Assembly: GCA_001599675.1 (NCBI GenBank) | Contig: BCHP01000001.1 | Coordinates: 6,995,032-7,059,031, forward strand | DNA length: 64,000 nucleotides | Reading direction: 5' to 3' | Source of the DNA: Basipetospora chlamydospora | Lineage: Eukaryota > Ascomycota > Sordariomycetes > Microascales | Shown here: piece by piece, positions 21,561 through 32,398 of the stretch | How the letters are laid out: each line of letters starts with the position of its first letter | Position numbering within the stretch: position 1 is the first letter of the stretch | Program-made: the position numbers and the translations under genes | Notes under the pieces: generated by a model | Seen by the model: the letters and a program-made list of their open reading frames with translations, nothing else | The model's database searches: none | What the model was told of the DNA's origin: nothing

Positions 21561-23174
21561 GTTGAGCGGTGAGCTGATGGCTTTGTCGTTGCGGCCTGGT
21601 CTTTATTAGTTACCAAGAGTGTACAGGAGGAAACCCGAGTATCTAATTTGGTCGATGCGCTATTCTTGGATCCAACCCGGGTGGCGTGCTATTCTGGAGA
21701 CTTATGAGGTGTTGCTTGGAAGGCGACTCGGCGTCATTGTCGACTTGTTCAGGCCGCAGCGATGTAGTGGGAGTATTGTCTATGAGACAGGTAGAGTAAA
21801 GAGTAACGTCTGAAACATGGATGAAGACGATTTCTGGCAAGAAAGAGTAGACTTGTTGATGCTCACTATCATGCCTGTGAGGGAATGGTGCGTTGGGTGG
21901 GAGAAAAAGACGGTTGTGTTTGGAAATCCGGGAAACGGGGGAGGCACCTTTTAGGGCGGATACCGCAGCTGTTGTGTTTGTTCCTCCAGTTCATAGCCCA
22001 CGTCATTCTACCTCGCTCTGAATAATGACTATGGGTTCGTTTCCCAGCAGTTGGCGGTCGCTTGCGGCTCGCTGAGGGCTTGGGGTGAAAAGGAGCCCAT
22101 GTGAAGCTGCATTGTTGGGCTGGTGGAAAATTTCCGCAATGTGACACATCAAGGGACCGAGAGGACTGACATGAAGAGATCCCATCACCTCCGGTGCTTC
22201 AGCATAGACAGTTCAACTTGCTCCTGGTGCCATACGTGGGTTATTCCCTCTAGGCGCAACGGCACCTGGGGCACTTTGTTCTGTCATAGAACAAGAACCA
22301 ACCAACCTTCTTCATACTATGGGTATGAGGTGTACGTCTGCAGTGAGGCTCCACAGGTCCGCTGCCAAGCTGCAGGCTGCCTACAATGGTTTCGGCCTTC
22401 AGTTGATTGATGTGTTTTGGGGTGGCTAAACCTACCGCAACCAAAGCTCGACTCTATCGAAAGTGGCTCGTCATTGTCTAGCGAGACTTGACTCAACAGC
22501 ATAATACGCATCCACCCCGGTCTCGATCTACGCCGCAAACCGAGAGATTGATGCCGCGTCGATCTTAAACCCCTCTTATCATAATCGCCTTGTAAGGCAG
22601 ATTCGGAGAGTAGGACTATTGATATGAGGAAGGGTGGGGCCAGGGTTGAAACAAGAGAATAGGAGGATCCGGGTCGGTGAAAGAGGGGCATCCACCCAGT
22701 TCTAAGGCCGGAACAAGTAGTACCAGCAGGACGTCGGCTCCTTTCGGTCCAAAGTGCGAACAAGTGTATTTGTATTTGATCTATTCCGCAAGGATTTGAA
22801 ATACATCAATAAATCAAGTATATCCAAGAGGAGATCCGGCTGTTTTGTCTCTTTCCGTTCTTGTTCTTTTTCTTCCAATATTTCTCGCGCCAGACCATCA
22901 ATAAATCATAGGCCAGTTCACACTCGGCCGACGACGTCGCCTTCTCATAAACGGAATGTGCCCCGGGGGGGGGGGTTGGAACGGTTTGCAGCAACGTAGT
23001 ATAGGCGTACAACGGAAACAGAGACATTTGATATAAGTACGCAGTTACCGTGCCACCAAGTCACCAAGTGAGTGATTGGGGTTGGCCAGGGTGTAGATAT
23101 CCATTTCTCGTGTTCGTAGGTTAGGTCTCCCTAGAACCTCGGACGTTATGGCAAAGGCAGGTCTCGCCTGCATG
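21561..23174. other. Intergenic, no gene seen
   Basis: Upstream region of paralog C and 3' flank of the zinc-finger gene. Short open frames only. A G-run lies at about 22967-22977. Confidence 0.5.
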
Positions 23175-23750
23175 TCATGTACCCGGACAGCTTGAAAGAT
23201 GACCAAGATGGTCGTTACGGTCTCCAGTGACCAGACCGCAGTGACAGCGGAAGGCTTGGTGGCTGCGGTCCATTTGACATTTCCGGACGTGGCGCCTGTG
23301 GTTGTCTTTGTGGAAATCGGGCTTTCCGCACCGGCACAGGTATCGTGTTGACGGGTCGCGGATGTGAATTGACTTGACGTGACGTCGACGCTCCTTGTCG
23401 GTGGAGAAGACTCTGGGGCAGCCTGTTTCTCGACACGCAATCTTTCCAGCCGGGCACCTGCGATTGCCGCTTTCTGCCCGGCCGGGTGATGTCATCGAGG
23501 AAGGCTCGCGATAAGTCTGGGGAAGTTGGTTGAGCATAGGCTTGAGAGTGTAGGGCACGACGATAGCGGGTGGTTGCATTGGTGCCGGTGAGTCCTCGCT
23601 CGATGGAGGCCATAGGTTTGCGGGTTCGATACACAGTGTCTCGCTGGCGTCCCCCCGTAGGGACACTGGTACGCTGCAAAGGTATTGCTCTGCCTCGTCC
23701 GTCGACTCGAGTATGCGCTGATAAGGGGGTCCTGGGAGATGGATTTCCAC
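23175..23750 (-). CDS. C2H2-type zinc-finger protein, 5' end unresolved
   Basis: The frame ends at TGA 23175-23177. Its C-terminal 90 residues hold three zinc-finger-like units: CRETGCPRVFSTDKERRR followed by HVKSIH (C-x4-C...H-x4-H), CRCGKPDFHKDNHRRHVRKC, and CHCGLVTGDRNDHLGHLSSC. The last two use C-x-C pairs and a terminal Cys, a pattern seen in fungal C2H2 regulators. The frame is open upstream to about 23830 but has no ATG before 23579; the codon at 23750 is GTG. The true start is either ATG 23579 (134 residues) or lies in an upstream exon; a plausible acceptor (ggttgcag) ends near 23824. Probably a nucleic-acid-binding protein. Confidence 0.6.
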   Translation of the reverse strand: MEIHLPGPPYQRILESTDEAEQYLCSVPVSLRGDASETLCIEPANLWPPSSEDSPAPMQPPAIVVPYTLKPMLNQLPQTYREPSSMTSPGRAESGNRRCPAGKIACRETGCPRVFSTDKERRRHVKSIHIRDPSTRYLCRCGKPDFHKDNHRRHVRKCQMDRSHQAFRCHCGLVTGDRNDHLGHLSSCPGT

Positions 23751-23832
23751 ACGTGTGACCTCGGGCGGTGGTGTTCGAAATGAGAATGCCGTGGCGGCGT
23801 CGCTTGTTGGCCGGGGTACTGCAACCGTTCAT

Positions 23833-24697
23833 CTATGTGATGATCATCGTATCGTCTTTCTATGGGACCAGCGCGGGGACCGTTGGTCCCCGCGCAAATC
23901 CAAGGGGATTAAGGGGAGTGCGTCGAGTAAGTACTGAGATCGGAAAGGGTCAGCGGAAATGATACGCTAGGGAGGACGGACGGGGAGTAATTACTAGAGT
24001 CCCTTGGGTATGGGTATTACAAGTGAACCTTCTGTTAAACAGCGTCGTAAGCCAGTTCACAGTAATAGAAGAGAACAATGGAGAATGAAGCGGGGGAACG
24101 AAGGCCTTTAATAAACTGCAAAGTCCCGGCTGGGCTCGGCTGCGTCGCTGGCGGTCAGGAACACAGGCCTCGTATAATCGAAAAGAGAGGCCACACACGC
24201 AACTCATCACATTTGCAGTTATGCGGCCCTGCTGCTGGCCTCACGCTCCAGAGTATGTGCCTCCGCTGTGTTTACGAGTAATTGGCCTCGAGAACCTCTT
24301 GGGCCAGGAACACCCACGGTTTGAGTCTTCCAGAAACTTCGGGACGCACGCACCAGTGACCTGGTTAGCTGGGATGCAGCCCGAAGTCCCGGGCCAGTCA
24401 AGTACCTCTACCCGAGCTGAAGTGAGGCCATAGATGTCAGAGATGTATATTTACAACCAGGGCAGTACTTCTGCTTTGAGAGCTCCGTATGTGGCCGCGG
24501 TTGTGGAAATTGGACTCGGAACATGAATGCCAATGGGCCCTGGCGCGGACGATCGCAATAGTACGCAAGCGAGGAATGTGAGGCCCATCATTGATAACTG
24601 CAGCGGTCCATGCTTTGCATCCAACTCACTTGCGAGGCACTAGCTAATGGTTGGCCAATCAACAAACCCTAAACCGGAATTCAGCGCCCTGATCAAT
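23833..24697. other. Intergenic, no gene seen
   Basis: Mixed-composition sequence between the zinc-finger gene and the coding-like fragment. It must contain any missing upstream exon of the zinc-finger gene. Nothing else is supported. Confidence 0.45.
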
Positions 24698-25132
24698 TTA
24701 AACAAATGCACGAGGAAATAGGAAATCCATCAGGATAGGGCGTGCATTTAAAATATCAATGTTCTCGCCAGTGGCTCGAATTTCTCCCCACCTCGCCAGT
24801 GCCTCGGATTTCTCCCCACCTCGCCAGTGGCTCAAATTTCTTTCCACCTCGCTAGTGCCTCGAAGGGCCTGATCCCCATGGTAGATGTTGATGCGGGAGG
24901 CCGTGGAGTACAAGTGGGCAAGCTCCACCTCCGGGTATTCGCCGTGCGCCTCTGTGAACAGGCCGAGCAGGGCGTAGTGCGGGCGGTACTCCGTCGCACC
25001 CGGGGCTTTGGTTTGGGCCTCGAGAAGCTGAATCAGCTCCTGCAGTCCGTCGTTTCGCTCACGGCCGGGAGGGGGAAGCGAGCAGACTTGACTGAGGACC
25101 GTCAACAGCCAGCAAGTATTTACAGGACGCAA
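24698..25132 (-). pseudogene. Coding-like fragment of an unrecognised gene
   Basis: An open frame of about 144 codons without an ATG at its 5' end (25132 is TTG). The composition looks coding, for example LQELIQLLEAQTKAPGATEY, PHYALLGLFTEAHGEYPEVE and LYSTASRINIYHGDQALRG. It ends DFLFPRAFV. No donor-acceptor pair connects it convincingly to an upstream ATG. It contains a 28-bp tandem repeat (24764-24865), three units of which equal 28 codons and so keep frame. It may be a 3' exon of a gene with a hidden first exon, or a relic. No family recognised. Confidence 0.3.
24764..24865. repeat. 28-bp tandem repeat, about 3.6 copies
   Basis: Units at 24764-24791, 24792-24819 and 24820-24847, plus a partial unit 24848-24865. 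Each begins ctcgcyagtg and differs at a few positions. It lies inside the coding-like fragment. Confidence 0.85.
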
Positions 25133-25379
25133 GGAGATAATTCAGCGGTGAGGAATGTTGACAGCGTAATACAATTGCTCTGATATCCCGGTGTACTCCG
25201 TATCGCCTATAGATATGAGATCAATGACTGTGTGCAACAAACAACTTCGACAAGCAGGGCGACTTAAGAGATCTCTGCTTAGGGGTAGTCCGAGGAGTTC
25301 TCCTGCTGGGGGGAATTCCCGGATGGGCTGCACGGAAGCTACAGTGGTATTATTGTCGAGCCAAAAGGGGGGGAAAAGC

Positions 25380-25380
<1 letters not shown>

Positions 25381-25413
<33 letters not shown>
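25381..25413. repeat. Poly-A tract, 33 A
   Basis: Uninterrupted run of 33 A just downstream (3') of the minus-strand gene ending at 25480. On that strand it is a T-tract. Length may be affected by sequencing. Confidence 0.9.
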
Positions 25414-25414
<1 letters not shown>

Positions 25415-25479
25415 AAAGGATCCTCCGACAGAAGGTTTCAAAGTGTTGGCAGTTTCCCCCAGCGCATGACTTTCGCCGT

Positions 25480-25815
25480 TCAATCGAGTCTACGCCTCTT
25501 GCCGCCTCGGTTGTCGTCCGTATCGTCTTCGGCATCACGAGAGCCTTTATTCGACGGGCTCACTACCCTATTAACCTCGCCAACCGCCGGAACCTCGGGA
25601 TCCTCAGGAGTCCCGATTGCCTCCTTGGCCGTGGGTTCGTCTACCCCACAACCTGCAGTTCCGGCCCCTGTGGCTCCGTCTCGCATGGTGTTCTCCGTCG
25701 CGAACGCGCCATTAGAGGGTTCCTCGTCTTCATCCCCGTCTTCATCTTCAGATTCGGACACGTCCAAGACAGAAGGGAGGCCAACTTGCTTGAAATAACT
25801 GTCCCAGAACTCCTT
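25480..25815 (-). CDS. In-frame 3' extension of the uncharacterised gene: acidic tail with basic terminus
   Basis: After TAG 25816-25818 the frame continues KEFWDSYFKQVGLPSVLDVS, then a Ser/Glu/Asp-rich segment (ESEDEDGDEDEEPSNG), and ends GGKRRRLD at TGA 25480-25482. The basic end resembles a nuclear-localisation signal. Acidic-then-basic composition and no stop for 111 sense codons argue this was recently, or still is, translated. A UAG-to-UGG edit would give ETWKEFWDSYF, and a CAG-to-TAG mutation is an equally simple origin. The short structure CCC-G-AGA pairing with TCT-GGG (plus-strand positions 25803-25808 and 25821-25827) puts the UAG in a 12-nt loop. Confidence 0.5.
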   Translation of the reverse strand, partial: KEFWDSYFKQVGLPSVLDVSESEDEDGDEDEEPSNGAFATENTMRDGATGAGTAGCGVDEPTAKEAIGTPEDPEVPAVGEVNRVVSPSNKGSRDAEDDTDDNRGGKRRRLD

Positions 25816-27122
25816 CTAGGTCTCGGGTGAGGATGGTACCTCCAAACCAACTGGAGAAGCCTGCGCCTGCGCCTGATTGGAGCCCCCACTCTCACTGAGT
25901 ACTGGCACTTCGGGCTTAGATGCGTCGCTCGCAGGGGCAGGCGTGGGCGAGGGCGATGGCGCGGGCGCGGGAACGACTCTACCGGAAAGTGGAAAGGTGT
26001 TGATGAGGTCCATTAGCACGCGCGCCTCCGGGTAGTCGCGAGTAGACCTGGGCCTCCGCTCCTGCGTTATGAGTTCGTCGATGGTGTAAGGTTTACGATC
26101 CCACACGTCTCGGTATATACGGTGGCGGAAGGTGGCGTGATGGCTGTCGACGCGTATGCGGTTGTTGTCGTCGAGGAGAATGGGCAGCGGACATAGTTCT
26201 GGTGCGGACAGGGCGGGAGGTGCTTCCAACGCGAAGAAGCTAAGGAGTGCCTCCTGTTGGTCATCGCGTAGTTGGCAAATACGACCCGTTACTTCGAGGT
26301 GGTCGGCGTACATGTATGCGTTTGGTGGGTTGGTAGGGTCGGCAGCTTCGGCCTTCCGGTCGAATATAAGGACCCCGCCGAGGATACGATTCTCGGTCCA
26401 GTAGCCAACGACGTCGGCGGCCCCGTCTGGGTAGATATCCGCAGCGCGGTAGGCACCATGGTTGAAGAGTGAAGGTAGTGGCGGGTAGTCAGGCCAGCGA
26501 GGATCGACGTATTTTGCGATGGCGTCGATGTCTCCCTGGTGGAGTCGATAGTCCGCCTTGAAGGCCATAGCGCCGAGTTGATGCACAGCGACGGCCACCA
26601 TCTCGACGAGGCGCACTTTGAAGGCCCTAGATTTAACAGGGCTCTTCCGGAACTCCTGTATCAGCTAAGCCCGAGGTTTCATTAGCTGGGTCTCGTACAT
26701 TGGGGGAGTGGCGTCAATTGGATCGGAACAGTTGACAAGAGAGGCGGGAGCAATACCTCCATCTTGAATCTCAGCGAGGTCGGATCCCAAGTTTCCCGAA
26801 GCTCCGAGGCTTTGTCCATACACCCTGGACAGACTTCGTTGTGGTTATCAAGAGGATGCGATCCGCCTAAGCCGGGGTTCCTAGCACTATATGCAATGTC
26901 GGCAATAGGCAGGCCATCGATGATTTGTGCGAAGGAGAGAAGTGCTTCCGGGGTGGATAGCACGTTAGTTATAGCCCGAATAACTGCTTGGCGGTGCTCG
27001 AGACCTAAGCTCTCCAGGCCGAGCCGCCGATCGTAGTCGACGCGTGCTGAATCGCGAAGATGCCCGGCAAGTCGCTGAACCTGTCTTTCAGAAAACCCCG
27101 GAGATCCACGGTAGAACATCAT
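25816..27122 (-). CDS. Uncharacterised fungal protein; frame continues past its TAG stop
   Basis: Two exons: 27122-26757 and 26664-25816, giving 404 residues to TAG at 25816-25818. The intron has a GTATTG donor, an internal CTAAT branch-like site and a CTTAG acceptor; the join reads SLRFKMELIQEFRKSPVKSR. Exon 1 has VLSTPEALLSFAQIIDGLP and a CPGC pair. Exon 2 has EMVAVAVHQLGAMAFKADYR, then LVGR-free acidic segments, VVGYWTENRILGGVLIFDRK, and a Pro/Ala/Ser-rich tail (VPAPAPSPSPTPAPASDASK). Beyond the TAG the same frame runs 112 more codons to a TGA (separate entry). I do not recognise the family. No signal peptide, no membrane segment. Confidence 0.7.
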
Positions 27123-28492
27123 GGCGATCGGGATGCAGGGCTTGGGTGTTGCTTCGAAGAATACTGAGTAGCGTATAGAGTTGGACTCGATTCAAGACAG
27201 CGTGACTGCGCGTGGCAGAGGACAATAATTATAGGAGAATCGTACCTAGCTAGATCCAGGTGGGAGAAGGGGAAGCGGCCAGCAGGCTTATGTAATATCA
27301 CCCGAGCATTAGGTACTACCTGCCTATTAACCAAACTACGGTGCCCACCTGATTGCCTGCCTGTCTGCTATGTGCACTATACGGATGACCGGAGTCGCAG
27401 TGGTCCGCGTCCTCATGGACTGTCACCGAAGGGACCAGCCAGGTCCTCGCTCCTTACATGTCCTCGCCCCAAAAAAATATTGTTCTGCACTTAGTAGGGC
27501 CCTTGTCACAGCTCTTCGTTATTGGGCATGTCGTGTGTTGCTGCCAGCCTTAAATCGGCAATTAATATGGGCAGACAAGCCCGAGGCCAGCCCAAGTCTC
27601 ACCGCAACTCACAAACCGGTCTCGGCACAGTCGGATATTCCTTGGCTAGCTGTCTAGTTGTATGGACTAACAGACACTGCGAAGTTAATGGCCTCGCCGT
27701 CCCATCAACAGCGCGAGGCGAGGCATAAGTATGAGCGTCTTCTATTTGATACCCGGTTAGAAGTCTACTACACGCGAGAGCACTCACTCAGTGGTCGTCG
27801 CGCAGGCGTCATCTACGCAAAAGATAAGGATAACATGACCAAACTGGTTGACCGTCACTGGGTGGGAAAAATACTGGCACTTGGTAAGTGGGTTGTCTTT
27901 GCCCATGAGATGTTGAAGAATGCCGATGCGCTTGGAATGAGACACCAACGAGTCTTAGACTTCTCGTCTCCTACTCCAATTCATGGGCGCGTTCCCACAT
28001 CACCATGGAGAAGAGGCACGGGGCCAGATTCTCTCGGGGGGAGATCAAGATTTCCCGGGCCCTCTACGTGTGCATCCATCAGTATCTAACAGGATAATGA
28101 CAGCCTCTACCTATCTCTTCCGTGATATTCATTTTGCAGTCTTGATGCATTCCTGAGATTGATTAACCGTGGACACGATGGCGAGGCCGGGTATATACAA
28201 TATACGAAGGTGGCACCACACATGCATATAGGCAGTATATCCTATATACAGTATACAATACGCCACCATCCAGCACAGCACGAGAACTGACCCTTGTCTC
28301 GCTCTTGCCGCCCAATGACATGCTCCGTCCACCACCCAGAGCCCTCCAGCTGACGCCCATCTCTCCCCTTTAGAGGCCTGACCCCTCACCACGGGGTTCG
28401 GAGAAGGTCGCACTCCTCTCTTAACATCATCTCACCCCTTCCATCACGCCACTTTCCAACTACCCTCATAACACAGCCCCTGTCACCCCAGC
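27123..28492. other. Intergenic, divergent promoter region
   Basis: About 1.4 kb between two divergently transcribed genes. A 143-codon plus-strand open frame near 27658-28089 lacks an ATG at its start and any recognisable domain. Repeated tatatac-type AT words occur at about 28190-28262. Confidence 0.5.
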
Positions 28493-30154
28493 ATGGAGCC
28501 CTCTCCGGCGAACCCGCCCGCAAGGGCCGCAACAGGCATAACTTCCCTCGCGACCGAGCTGATCCTGCAAATCATCGCCGAGCTCGACTTTTCCTCGCAT
28601 CTGGACTTCGCCCTCGCCTCGCGCTATCTCTTCCAGTGCTCCCGGCCAGTCCTGGACCGCCACCAAGCCGCACACAAGGCTTACGCCACGGCCTCCGACA
28701 TCCATCCTTCCACTGTTCCCCGCCTCGTCCTGAGCGCCCTCGCCTTGACAGATCCCATCGACGCCTGGCACGTGCGATCGTTCGAAGTCTGGGGTGAGCG
28801 GATGGGCTGGGCCGACTGGGACACCCCGCTCGATTGGTGGGTCGACGGGCCAAGCCCTCCCTCGACCAGGACGGCGGCCTGGTCCTTCTCCAGTCAGGAT
28901 AGGCAGCGCATTCTCGAGTCCTTCCGGGGCCACATCCCTGGGTGGACGGTTCCCTTGGTCGAGAAGGAGCTCAACAAGGGAGACGACGGGTTCCTGAAAA
29001 TAATCCTGATAGCCATGTGCCCCCGCCTTCGAGATTTGAAAATCGTAAGGACGGTTGACGGCGACTCGCCGCTCCTCGAGTGGCTGCCGATCATCATCCG
29101 CCATATCGACGACTCTATGCCCTGGCTCCCGGGGTTTGCCACGCTGGATTCAGTCGCCGTTGGCCTCCCGGTAGATGACTCAATAGACCCGCCGGAGGAC
29201 CACTGGCCTCGCCGATCATATGCGGGCGCCCTGCTCGAACAGCTCCTCCGCCTTCCTAACATCGACACGCTCTACTTCGCCCACCTTGACCAGGCCCCAG
29301 TCGGCGACGACTGGATCGACACGTTCGTCGTCCAGGACCCCGACCCCTTCATGGCCAGCCGCAGCTCCTCCGTCAGACATCTCTTCCTCGCCGACATGAT
29401 GAGCGTTTCGCTGCGTTTCCAGGAGGCCCTAATCCAGGCGCCGCGAAACCTCGTGTCGCTGTCGTTCCATGGCAACGCCCAGTTCGACTCCGTGGTGGGG
29501 AAGCTCGCGAGGTCGCAGGCGCACTCGCTGGAGAGCCTCATGCGCCACCGCACGGGCGCCATGGGTAGGGAGGCCTGCGAGCTATACAGGCCCAGGAGGG
29601 GCTCGGACCCGCAGATGGAGAGGCTGAGGCATTTCGCCATCGATGTCGAGCAACTGGAGGTGTACGCCCTGGAGATCCTCCGCGGGTGCAAAAGCAAGGA
29701 CGTTTCGGACGAGTTCCTGCTTACAGAGAGCCTGCGGGCCGCCGTACCGCAGGAGGCGCTGGTCCTGTTCGGCTCTTGTGGGAATCACCTGGCGTCCAAC
29801 CGTGACGGCAGTGTCTTGGATGGCGTCCTCGCCGCCATGATTGACTCTGGCGACTTTCCGAACTTCAAGGCCGTTTTCCTCGAGGGCGTCTGGTTCGATG
29901 ATGATCCAGACCAAAAGTCCAGGCGCTTTAAAAAGACTCTGGCCGCGGCGGCGCGCGCAAACGTGGATGTCTACATGCAAGGGGCAGTGACGAAGAGGGT
30001 GCACACAATCAACTTCCCAGTGCCTCCTAGCAAGTACGATCTCAAGTATGGCCCGTCAAGGGGCCGGAAGAGGGATGACTGGGTCTTCTACCCGTATGAT
30101 GGCGATTTACGGCCACCAAGTCATACACTGCAGAATTTGCAGATTTCCTCCTGA
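28493..30154 (+). CDS. F-box-type protein
   Basis: Single exon, 553 residues, ATG at 28493, TGA at 30152-30154. The N-terminus (SLATELILQIIAELDFSSHL, then DFALASRYLFQCSRPVLDRH) is a typical fungal F-box helix set. F-box proteins recruit substrates to SCF ubiquitin ligases through Skp1. The rest has leucine-rich strands such as LLEQLLRLPNIDTLYFAHLD and SSSVRHLFLADMMSVSLRFQ, consistent with a degenerate LRR-like substrate-binding region, and a basic C-terminal part (KYGPSRGRKRDDWVFYPYDG). No signal peptide. Large F-box sets are usual in these fungi, and the substrate cannot be inferred. Confidence 0.8.
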   Translation: MEPSPANPPARAATGITSLATELILQIIAELDFSSHLDFALASRYLFQCSRPVLDRHQAAHKAYATASDIHPSTVPRLVLSALALTDPIDAWHVRSFEVWGERMGWADWDTPLDWWVDGPSPPSTRTAAWSFSSQDRQRILESFRGHIPGWTVPLVEKELNKGDDGFLKIILIAMCPRLRDLKIVRTVDGDSPLLEWLPIIIRHIDDSMPWLPGFATLDSVAVGLPVDDSIDPPEDHWPRRSYAGALLEQLLRLPNIDTLYFAHLDQAPVGDDWIDTFVVQDPDPFMASRSSSVRHLFLADMMSVSLRFQEALIQAPRNLVSLSFHGNAQFDSVVGKLARSQAHSLESLMRHRTGAMGREACELYRPRRGSDPQMERLRHFAIDVEQLEVYALEILRGCKSKDVSDEFLLTESLRAAVPQEALVLFGSCGNHLASNRDGSVLDGVLAAMIDSGDFPNFKAVFLEGVWFDDDPDQKSRRFKKTLAAAARANVDVYMQGAVTKRVHTINFPVPPSKYDLKYGPSRGRKRDDWVFYPYDGDLRPPSHTLQNLQISS

Positions 30155-31083
30155 GAGACGACCACATGATGACACATGATCGGTGGTTCGGGGGAGTCGA
30201 AGAACCACGAATCGGATAGCCCTAGTATTGAAGTCAACATCTTTCCTTCGTAGGCGTCTATGTTTTGAAGGGCAACAGGGAGCATTCTGCTTGAGGGAGC
30301 AGGAGTCAGAAGTGAAACTGTATCCATACCTGTTGAGGAAGCCCGGTGACTGGCCTCTTGAATCTCGCCTGACACATGGCGCAACGTGACGCTTTTTGTA
30401 CCACAGAATGTCTATCACACTTATATCATAATATACCACGTCATGACTGTACCCGGGTCAGAGGGCCTTTTCGTCTGTGATTCGCAACTTTTAAAACCAG
30501 AAGATACAGTGCTCCTGAACAGGGCGCCAAGCATGTTGCTCGCAGGGGGGTTGCCGGCCGTGAGAGGAAGAGCACCTCCAGAGATTCATGAGGAGGAGTG
30601 CGGCATTGGCAGTAATGATGTCGTCACTTCAACTTGCGACAGAGCCACGGATCTCTTCGTCATCTTATGAGCATTTTGGTGTGAACGATAGTTGAAGCTG
30701 CTTGATGGCTGCGGGGGTTGAGGGGCAGCGTCTGTCTTCTGTCGTGACAGCTTTAGCCGCTGCCAGGCTTGGCGGGACGGCACGGGAACATATAACTGAA
30801 TCTATTATATGGGATGGGACATATCTAATTTGGTGCTTTTGATTATGTAGTTCGTGATAGAAGCGCATGAGCGAAAAGCCCCGTGGGTTCACTGGCGCCA
30901 AGAGGCCCAGAAGGAGGCAGACCGCGAGCCCAAGTCGGGAAAAGGCATGGGGGCTGGTGAAAGGATCTGACCATAAGATGACGAGGACAGCTCTGGCCAC
31001 TGAAGGTGTCACGAGTATCGGCCACGGATTCGCTCAAAGGAGTCAATACACCTCTTTGATCATTTCTTTGCACGATACGATGC
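30155..31083. other. Intergenic, no gene seen
   Basis: The 3' flanks of two convergent genes. Short open frames only. Confidence 0.55.
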
Positions 31084-32398
31084 CTACGGAATGCCTCCCC
31101 CAATCGAATCACTCCATTCCTTGAGAGGGATCGGGTGCCCCTTTGACTGCTTCGCCTCGCCGACCGGCGCCATATACACCCGCCATATGGCGCAGTCCTT
31201 TGAGAAAACACCTCCCATTTTCCAGGTCTTGTCCATGGAGGATCTGGCGTTATCGATCTCGCCTATCACAAAAAAAAATATCAGTATGCGTAACAGAGGT
31301 CAAGAGTTTGCAGGGGTGAAGAAAACACTTACAGTAATCGATAGTCTGCCCTAGCAGGCTGTAGCAGTCCTTGTGGTAGTCGTCGTAGGTCTTGGTGAAG
31401 TCAAAGTTGTACTTCTCCGGGTTCTTCTTGCAGTTCGTCCTCATCCTGTTCTCGTAGTCAAACATGACATGGATGGCGAGGTTCCTCTCTTCCTTCTTGT
31501 CGCCCTTTTCGAGCTTGTAGAGCCTGAGGATGTCCTGCGTCGCGCCGCGCTGGCTCGCGAGCCCCAGCCACCTCTTCTCCTTCCGCATGTCGTCGCAGAA
31601 CTTCTGGATCGCGCTCAGGCCCTCGACGCGGGAGAAGGTGGTGGGGTACTGGTAGAAGTTCCGGTTCACCCAGTACGGGTGCCCCGCGTATGTGCCGCAG
31701 TCCATGCTCATCGTGGGGACGGGCGTCGGCAGGAGATGAAGCGCCGGGGACTCGCGCATGACCTCGGTCTGTGGGAGGACCGGTAGAGGGTTCTTGTCGA
31801 GGTCGACGACGTCTCGTTCTCCAGTTGGGATGGGCCCGGGGGGTTTCGTTGAGGGAAGCTTCGTCGTGTGATCCGCGGCCCGAAGGGAGGGCGCGTTACA
31901 CTTGAGCGGGAGGGTGGGGAGGCTTTCATCCTCTGTGGAGGCCTGGGTCTTCTCCGTCGTCTTGGTGGGAGTCTCGGGGGGCTTCAGGGTTTCCACCCCA
32001 GTGCCGTCTTCGGGGATAGTGAGTGTGGGCAGTCCGGCGGGGGGCGGAATCCAGGCTCCAGCAATGGCCGCCGCGGGGAGAAGTACGAGAGCGTTGAACC
32101 CTTTGGCGCAGTCGTTGGCTTTGTCCTTAGGACAGTCTTTGCAGACGGGTGCCGTCTCCTTCGGCCCACAATGCCAGACTGGAAGGACAGTCCGAGTCCC
32201 ACCAATGACTACCGTCGTGGCAGTGTGACCGGACAGTTTGTCGACTGAGAGGTAGTCAGTCTGGACGGCACCCTTTAGGGAGGTTGTTTGGGGAGCGATG
32301 GTGATGGGCGGAGGCTTTTCCTGCCCCGATGCCTCCAAGGCGAAGAAAACGAGAGATGCCATGAGAGGCCGAATAAGGAATGACTTGAGAGCTTTCAT
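31084..32398 (-). CDS. Predicted secreted cysteine-containing protein, uncharacterised
   Basis: Two exons: 32398-31333 and 31262-31084, giving 414 residues. The ATG at 32398 starts a signal peptide (MKALKSFLIRPLMASLVFFA, then LEASGQ). The intron has a GTAAGT donor and a GATAG acceptor; the join gives QTIDYCEIDNARSS. A Thr/Pro-rich linker (around residues 130-220) separates an N-terminal part with HCGPKETAPVCKDCPKDKAN from a C-terminal domain containing MDCGTYAGHPYWVNRNFYQY, IQKFCDDMRKEKRWLGLASQ, NCKKNPEKYNFDFTKTYDD and GGVFSKDCAIWRVYMAP. The linker suggests an extracellular modular protein. It is divergently arranged with another secreted-protein gene at 33508. No family recognised. Confidence 0.72.

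Noticed and set aside
27658..28089. 143-codon plus-strand open frame
   Set aside because: Begins at a non-ATG codon, with no motif and no splice partner.
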